Below, piece after piece: positions 56,903-64,000 of a DNA stretch of 64,000 bases. Both the position numbers and the translations under genes were made by a program. The stretch covers positions 930,001 through 994,000 of the forward strand of contig OY725505.1 of NCBI GenBank assembly GCA_963281255.1, written 5' to 3'. The stretch is from Aphrocallistes beatrix (Eukaryota > Porifera > Hexactinellida > Sceptrulophora > Aphrocallistidae). Every line of letters starts with the position of its first letter. Position 1 is the first letter of the stretch. The notes beneath the pieces are model-generated. The model was not told the DNA's origin. It worked only from the letters and a program-made list of their open reading frames with translations, and ran no database searches.

Positions 56903-56993
56903 TCACCAATAATACGCAAGCAAAAATGCAAATTTCCCAGCTTTCGATCAAATTTGCATGCGAAGGAAAAGTCAACGAAATATATTTAAAACA

Positions 56994-57215
56994 AGCGCGC
57001 TTCGCTTGCATGTGCTGCGCGGCTGGCAGACACTTTGTGTCCGCAAGATGCGCCCTTTGGGCGCATGGGCTCACAATGAGTGATCATAAGGGAGATAACA
57101 TCTCTAAATATCTATGTCTTACTGTTAAAATCGATATAACTAAAAAATCATCAAATTTGTCAATTTTTAATTTTTTTGATGCGTAATGATGACGTAATAA
57201 CAGAGTGATCAGGAT
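56994..57215 (-). repeat. R1 copy, truncated, with GC-rich head
   Basis: It begins CAAGCGCGCTTCGCTTGCAT, continues with the CAGACACTTTGTGTCCGCAA hairpin and GCGCCCTTTGGGCGC, then the R1 body to GCGTAATGATGACGTAAT. About 90 bases separate it from the previous head in opposite orientation. Confidence 0.65.
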
Positions 57216-58139
57216 AATGATATAAAAATTAATAGGACACTCAGCGTCACCAATAATTTCTATGCTGTATACCCCGATTGTTACTCTTTTTCCATTCGAC
57301 CTTATTCAATGGCTTATAGTTAAATTATTTACTTGCTAGAAGTGGCTACATTTCAGGTTATAGTACTAATTGAGTTCCATTTTCACATGCTCTGTAATTG
57401 TTGATGTAATATTAATAAAAATTAAATTTGCTATATGATATTATTTCAAAAAGTGTTCACGATAGAAAAGAATTAATCACGTAACTAACCTTGAAATCTC
57501 ATGGGAAATCTAATAACTCACTCAAAATGTTCTTGCTAGTTTTTAACTGTGGATATGTATATTCATGTATCCCATCCTAGCTACCATCTCGTCAATATGC
57601 CGGATTGAAAATTATATACCTAGGTGCATATCTACTGTTTCATCACACCTTTCCTGAAGATTTGAAACTCTTAACTATTAGCTTTTTAAGAGGGAGGATA
57701 GAGTAGGGCTGCCGGCAGTGTATATAATGCTAAATCCTAACAATAATAAGAAAACTAAAAACTGAATTCTTAGTACTGTTGCATGATATTTTGAGTTCGT
57801 GATATTTTGAGTTTTTTATATTGTCAGATCATGGATTGTCTATGATATTTTGAGTTCGTAATATTTTGAGTTTCTTATATTGTCAGACCATGGATTGTCT
57901 ATCACCGTGATATTCTGAGATTCTTAGAATATACAAGATTAGTGATGAATTGTGCTATAGTCACTTGTGGTTGGTTTATATATTTTACCTTTGGAGTGAA
58001 GGTGTCAATGTACGATAGGAAATACAAGTATATATAAGCAGTATACCAACTAGTACATAATAATTATCATTTCAATATACAAATTTGATTATCTTGACGA
58101 ACGTATACGCATATATTTTACTGCTACCTTTTGAATTAA

Positions 58140-61100
58140 ATGAATTCAGAAGAATATCGTGAAATCATCGAATTTCTTGGGAGAGGTATTTACCCAAAAT
58201 CGACTGAAAATTATACTCGACGCCAATGGAATTTCAAAAGGAAGACGAACAATTATACTCTATCGGATGCAGAACCAAGTCGACTGTACAAGGTAAGTAT
58301 ACACTGTTTTACTATATTTGTATTTGTTCATTTAGTTATTCATAATATTCTTTGATTGGAAATTCGTTCTGAAAAGTGCTAACAATTTGCCTGGATCTTG
58401 TTAGAATGTGACATGGTATTTGCCGGACTTGCTACACCAGGTGTACCAACCATGAAAAGAAGTTATTATTTGAATATTATATCTTCGCGCATTAACTTTC
58501 TTACCAAGAGCAACTACATGTAATATGAGAGTATAGATACTATATAGGATTGTTGTTTTGAATTCAAAATAACAATTATTGCACGCCTCTATTTTTATCA
58601 CATGCACCTTTGGCTTATCAAATAAATATAAACAATTATGGGTTATCTTGGTAAATAAATGTTTATTATTAATGTTCTATACCTAGAAAATCTTACAAGG
58701 TGGTCAAGAATGGAACTGGAAGTTCCTACTCGGAAAGAGATTGAGGAGATATTCATTAAATATCACGACAAAATAGGTCACCCTGGGATAAACTGCACCG
58801 TAAATGCTATACAGCAACGATACACATGGATCGGAATTAATCCAGATGTTGCTAATTATGTAAGTGATAGATAACATTGTATGGATGTTTTGATACAACG
58901 TTACCAGTTTTAACTGTTAATTCATTAAATTTGATAAAGGATAATACGGAGTTATTCAATTTACTATGAAATAGTCAAAATCCCAACTAATAGAGGCTTA
59001 TTAAGAGTACCAATATAAATATATTTAAATATATCGCAAGGGGAAACGCCTCATAACTCTCCACATTAATTTAACGTTACATACTTCACAATAGAACGTT
59101 AACCATTTATTTATACATTTCTTAATTGCTTCGTTTCAAAATAGGTTAAATCGTGTATACCTTGTCAACAAACTGCTGCTCTACCCCCACAACCGCAGAG
59201 AAAATTGCAGCCGATTCCTCCCCCCAACAGACCTTGGAAACATATCGGGATTGATCTCATTTATGTAGAATGTGATTTATGTTCGAAATTGCATGCACAT
59301 TATAATGTAGGAAGTTGAATAAAATGCAGATTGAGTCTGGGAATACCAATTGGTCGCAACTCCTGAAATCAGCTCTACTCTGCATGAACTCCACTATTAA
59401 AAGGTCCCACGGAGATATACCATTCCGAGTAATGTGGGGAAGAGACTCGAGATATGAAGAACTTGTTCCATCCATTAACCATGTCTCAGTCTCAGCAGAA
59501 GAGGATGTCGATATGGAGGAAGCAATATTCGCTCTCTACAATGCTGTTCTACCTGATAGCGAATCAGAAATGTATTCCCTACCACCGGAACCGCAACAAG
59601 AGTGCATCGCTAGTTTGGACACTTTCCGCAAGACGACGTGTGAACTTGCTGGTGGAAATATTAAGACAGAGCAACTTAGACAGAAGAGACAGTACGATAA
59701 AAAAGTTACTCAAATAAGGTTTGTAATGGTATTCTATTAAAAAATGATTAATTACAGTTTGTTGTTTAATACTTAAAATACGTATTATGAGCATGGTACA
59801 AAATGTTGGTCGACACACCGATAGTGCAGCACTAGGCGAGATAAATGTACATGATAAAGGCTATTTTCTTGTCAAAATGTGAATACCGTACTAGAGATCA
59901 ATCACACGAAAAAAATAGCTTGTTTAAGATATCTATAATTATATATTATAATTTATATATCATACTTTTATTCGATATAGACCTGAGATAAAAGAAGGCG
60001 ATGAAATTTTGTGTACAAACATGCCCAAGTTAAAGAAATTGCCAAATACTAAAAAGCAAAAGAAATATTTAGGACCGTACACTGTCTCAAGATTAACTGA
60101 GAGTCATGCTTTCATCCCCAATCCCACACCTGGTGTAAGGAAGGAAAAGAAAATCTCCATCGACATCGTACGTCCTTATTACGAACGTGATGCTGGACTA
60201 GAACGGTGCACACAACGTAAAAGGAAGTTGGAAAGCGTTGTTGATTCTCACCAGAGCAAGAAACTTCTATTTGTAAGCATCATAAAGAATTTTGAATTAA
60301 CGGTGTCGCGATTAATTTGTTTTAATTCATTTTCCTTTGTAGTCAGTACAACACAATATTTTCGGATTTTCAATGTGTACAATTCTATCACAACTGAATG
60401 ACCTCAAGGTATGTACGCGTACGTAATAACATCATGTTATTTGCAGTTAATAAAATTCCCATTACAATTTTATTTTTAAATTAAAAGTAGTACTATAATT
60501 CTCTAATCACAGTCTTTTACGTTCATATTGAATCAATATTAATGACTTTGATCATCATACTAGGCTATTTTACGTCAAAAAGTGTAAAGCAACACTTTTA
60601 TGACGCCATTACACGAGGATTTACACAACAAACTTAACCGCTATCACGAATACGTTCCTAATACATTGCTGTTCACATTTCTTAAAGACACCACAGAAGA
60701 CCAAATGGTATTGACATATTCAAAATTATATATTATTGTGTTTATTTTTATTTTCAATATAATCCAGCAGTGGGCAACCTGAGGCCCGCGAGACTAAATT
60801 TGATGGTCCGCGACTCTTCCAAAACACTCTATTATGGGGCCGCGTTAGTGATTGTAATACAAAATAAGCCCGCCTAATTTTGGTGTGAAATTGATGCTGA
60901 ATATCAATATATCTTCTATATCACTATGCCCGCCACTGAAATAATCAATCCAATATCAATTACGTTTAATTCTAGAAAACTGAAATCAGGAAACGACTAC
61001 TGAGCTGGACTACAGAACTCTATCCTAAGTTTGGTGACATGCTTGCAGCCAAATACACTCACAAAGTATTGTATTCCGTGGTAAGTGATAATAACATATT

Positions 61101-61361
61101 TGAGCCTAGTAGTAGTATAGATTTTTATTACGTGTACTGCAATCGTTTTAGGCAATGCAATACCTAAACACAATGTTTTGGGAAACCATTCCTGACAGCT
61201 ATTCATCTCACATTCCTAACCCGAGTCCATCAGACCCACTAATTCAAATTATTAATGAAGATTGGCAGCGCAGAAAATGTGCCATTTTGGGTCTAACCTT
61301 TGACTCCGTAATGAAACAGCCGGGTAATCTCATTGGACAGCCACTTAAATACTATCAACCA
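58140..61361 (+). pseudogene. Ginger transposase gene, integrase core deleted
   Basis: Exons matching the first copy: 58140-58292, 58687-58859, 59145-about 59270, 59311-59718, 59981-60272, 60343-60408, 60564-60707, 60976-61080, 61152 onward. Defects: exon 2 is 173 bases against 174 in the other copy and no acceptor restores phase. The integrase core between GIDLIYV and KLNKM is missing, with the second Asp and the Glu. A TAA lies in exon 8 (60585-60587) and a TAG in exon 10 (61362-61364). The zinc residues (HDKIGHPG, CIPC), the GPY/F-like segment (KYLGPYTVSRLTESHAF) and the unrecognised region remain. It cannot transpose DNA. A small hAT-type MITE end (CAGTGGGCAACCTGAGG, about 60769) lies in the intron after exon 8. 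Confidence 0.85.
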
Positions 61362-61367
61362 TAGGAA

Positions 61368-61940
61368 GTGGACAACATTATGCGAGATGGCAATTGCCTT
61401 TTTCGTTGCCTCTCAAAAATTATTACTGGCAGTCAGAACAGCCACTTAGAGATTCGCTCGATAATTGCTCGATTTATCGCAAGTGAGGGATCAACTCGAC
61501 TAGGATGGTACTTCAAATCGAAACGGACAACTCCTTGTGAATATTTCGTTAATGAAAATCTAGTTTATTGCGAAGGAATTTGGGGTAGCGATGTTGAAAT
61601 AATGGCGGCTTCTGCTATCCTGGATGCAGACATTTACTTTGCAAATGACGACTATTGGCAAAAAGGTACTTTGACTCGTGAAGTGAGATGGAGTTTACTG
61701 AGAGGCAGTACCAATCAGAATGCGAACATTTACATCACCAACTATGGCCAGCATCATGAACCAGTCATTTCAATGATAAACAGCCCTACACATTCTTATG
61801 GAGCAAAGTCAGAAAAGATTCTCAAGGTGGAATCCAGCGACACAGAATTCAACGATCCCCGTGAAAATGGTTCCGCAAACCCCATTCCGATGGCAGATGT
61901 AGATGATTCTAATGAGAGTAAAGAAGCCATCGACAAATAA
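61368..61940 (+). CDS. OTU-type cysteine protease domain, open 3' part of exon 10
   Basis: 190 codons stay open after the in-frame TAG, with a Met at 61368 close behind it. The OTU signature is RDGNCLFR (Asp7, Cys10), with ITNYGQHHEPV (His129/130) near the C-terminus. The middle is strongly similar to the 13.5-kb copy (EGSTRLGWYF, DVEIMA), and the tail is longer and acidic. OTU enzymes remove ubiquitin or related chains. Whether this part is expressed alone is unknown; it may simply be less decayed, or be kept by selection. Confidence 0.7.
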   Translation: MDNIMRDGNCLFRCLSKIITGSQNSHLEIRSIIARFIASEGSTRLGWYFKSKRTTPCEYFVNENLVYCEGIWGSDVEIMAASAILDADIYFANDDYWQKGTLTREVRWSLLRGSTNQNANIYITNYGQHHEPVISMINSPTHSYGAKSEKILKVESSDTEFNDPRENGSANPIPMADVDDSNESKEAIDK

Positions 61941-63130
61941 AATTTTAATATGCTAATTAGCTTATTTTAGCGTAGTAACTCCCAATAGATATCTAATGGC
62001 AGGTAGTTTATGTCCGTTTGTATGTTTGTGAAAATCGAGTTGATCAATTGCTCAAATTACTCTAAAACGAAAAGAGCTAGCAGAAATAAACTTTTGATAA
62101 ATGAAATGTTCATTAGGGATATCTCTATAAAATTAGCACGACATGATCATAATTATTGTCAGGGGGTATTCACTAATATTTCTTAAACTTCATTTGTTAA
62201 AACCAAGCATTCCAGTCAAGTTTACATTTAATTTCTGCTAAGCTAAGTTTCCATAAAAACCCAAAATGCAAACTCTAGTTATCGTAACAGTCCATTACGT
62301 AAACCGTCTACAAATCGATCTCATTATAACGAGTAATACGTATCGTAACTACTTTGGACAAATAAATCATCATAACTGTTAAGATTTCATAAATGCATCG
62401 TAACCACAGAATTGGATCATCATAACTTGCTGATACGCAACTGTTGCGAAAACGTAACTATCAATCAAAACTATTGCGAAAAGAAATATAATTACAATAT
62501 CACACAGAATTAATTGTCTTCTGCATACCCAACATATTTGTTGGTGTAATGGAATCCAACAAAGTTAAAATAATTGCTTATGAGCGAGATACTGAGAGGT
62601 TTCAAAACACAACACTAAATAACATTTATTTATTATCAAGTAGAGAAAATTAGTTTTCGGACTTTTATTGGGTCGTCATGTCCGGCCAAATATTCCAAAA
62701 AGTGGATAAAGTCCCTTTTTTTTGGGCAAGCGGGACTAATACTAACATCCAAAAATGAGCCACTCTGTCACGATCGCACACTCTGGGGATTTTAAATTTG
62801 ATATTATTAAATCCTGACATGATGCAGAAGTTTTGTATCTATACAATCTCATCATTCTTTACAGGTTTTGTATGTACACATATAACACCCAATATTTTGT
62901 CTACCTAATGTGAATATAATAAAATCAAATTTTGTTTATATATTTATTTAGCATAATGGGGTTATAAATTAAGTGATAAAGATTAAAACTGAACAAATAT
63001 CTGAATATAGAGCATTAAAATATATATTATCTGAATTTTGCATACTGCTGTCAGCGGTGGCGCTAACTGGCCACCACTGGAGGACCGAATTTCGAATTCA
63101 ATATTCTAGGGAAGCTCAGATCGTCTAAAC
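61941..63130. other. AT-rich intergenic stretch
   Basis: No gene seen. Loosely repeated CATCATAACT and GTAACTA motifs lie at about 62280-62480 without a firm period. Confidence 0.45.
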
Positions 63131-63295
63131 CAGTGGTCCGCAACCTGTGGTCCGCCGACCCCTTAGTGGTCCACAGAAGATATCAGGGGTCCACAGGATT
63201 CGAAATTTTGTATTACGGTTAATAGGAGGGGGTCCACAGAATATAGAGAAATTGCTTTAGGGGGTCCACAGTCTAAAAAAGGTTGAAGACCGCTG
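63131..63295. mobile_element. 165-bp hAT-type MITE
   Basis: Ends CAGTGGTCCGCAACC and the complement of GGTTGAAGACCGCTG, with a perfect 8-bp duplication GTCTAAAC (63123-63130 and 63296-63303). GGTCCACAG repeats occur inside. Confidence 0.95.
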
Positions 63296-63702
63296 GTCTA
63301 AACCAATCAAATGTCCATACCAATATAGTTATAAATCTTGGTTGCGAGCAGCCATGGGCAACATTTGTCTAAGTGATCAGTGATCAATGTAAACCTGGAG
63401 GTGACGGGCAAGATTGCTGACAACCCAGACACTGTCATAGACAGGAGCGCCGAACTTTTCGAAATCTATAGGCGTTTTGGATTTCTAGGGGGGGATCAGC
63501 CCTAAAATTTTGTTGCGTCTATGGGCCAACTTCGAATCGCTCGAAACCCCCCAGCCCCTCCCCCGCGTTTGGCGCCTATGGTCATAGATCACTTCATCGT
63601 CGGATTGTACTAGTCTACACAAACAAAAAGTATTCGTAATATTATTTATGTAATATTATACTGGACTAAACACGGAAAAGAATCATTAGTATTTTTCTTT
63701 AT

Positions 63703-63774
63703 AGGAATTGCATGAAAATTTGATGTTGACAACCAGCAGTACGGTTGTCAACATCAAATTTTCATGCAATTCCT
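63703..63774. repeat. Perfect 32-bp hairpin
   Basis: 63703-63734 and 63743-63774 are exact reverse complements with the 8-base loop AGCAGTAC. It may be a very small foldback element; no duplication is evident. Confidence 0.9.
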
Positions 63775-64000
63775 TTTTTACTGAGCCTAATGACGGGGAA
63801 TTCAGTCAACATCTGTGTCACAAGATACATATGAACGTAAAAAGCCTGAGCATAAAGGTTATCATAATGACAGCTATACGTACGTATTTCTTAAGACACC
63901 TAAACAGGATTTTGCAAACTAAAATAACTATGCGCATATATTAAATGGGGACATTTTAGATTGCATTATACTACCACCAAGCGGTCTCAAATTTCTACAA

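Larger units (their letters stand above)
57777..61940 (+). mobile_element. Second Ginger-type element, decayed
   Basis: The left end TGTTGCATGATATTTTGAG resembles the TIR of the element at 13314. It is followed by two tandem units of about 60 bases (57784-57902, TATATTGTCAG and CATGGATTGTCTAT). I could not find the matching right TIR within 2 kb downstream of the gene, so the right boundary given is the gene end. The flank at the left end is GTAC. Confidence 0.65.

Overview
This looks like nuclear DNA of an animal. It is AT-rich and low in gene density, with spliceosomal introns, dense mobile elements and one protein family (coiled coil plus NHL beta-propeller) that I recall as expanded in sponges, glass sponges in particular. 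The organism assignment is inference. I see no bacterial operon, rRNA gene, convincing tRNA gene or CRISPR array.

Layout. At 0-3 kb there are MITEs, a foldback hAT-type element and a dead Tc1-like transposase. At 3.2-4.6 kb on the minus strand lies an intact, intronless sugar-transporter gene of the major facilitator superfamily. At 5.6-10.4 kb is a young, full-length Ty3/gypsy retrotransposon with 192-bp LTRs differing at one base, whose gag and pol share one frame and are separated by a single TAA. At 13.3-24.5 kb is an 11-kb Ginger-type DNA transposon (57-bp perfect TIRs, GGCC target duplication). Its ten-exon minus-strand gene encodes a retroviral-type integrase, a GPY/F-like segment, an unrecognised region and a C-terminal OTU cysteine protease. 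That gene is split by a 6.8-kb insert with CACAGTG ends and a TGGTT 5-bp duplication, the end structure of Transib elements. Inside the insert lie two head-to-head MULE transposase copies around a 200-N assembly gap.

From 25 to 50 kb almost everything is repeat: a second foldback hAT, a mariner pseudogene split by a 971-bp palindromic MITE, a three-level nest of MITEs, several palindromes of about 1 kb or more, a 2.3-kb inverted repeat carrying a degenerate PIN-like and cysteine-rich gene, and degenerate copies of an unrecognised minus-strand coding family. At 50.3-53.6 kb an NHL-repeat pseudogene precedes an intact NHL-repeat gene with its own TATA box. At 53.6-57.2 kb elements with GC-rich hairpin 3' ends (CTTG followed by T) resemble non-autonomous rolling-circle elements. 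At 57.8-61.9 kb is a second Ginger-type copy in the plus orientation. It is dead as an integrase (catalytic core deleted, one frameshift, two nonsense codons), but its OTU protease domain is open. The last 2 kb hold a small hAT MITE and a perfect 32-bp hairpin.

The likely host genes are the sugar transporter and the NHL-repeat gene; nearly all other coding material is transposon-derived. Nesting gives a partial history: the Ginger element landed in a MITE, was then split by the CACAGTG element, which in turn holds MULE-derived and smaller elements. I ran no alignments or searches; boundaries, splice sites and repeat matches were read by eye.
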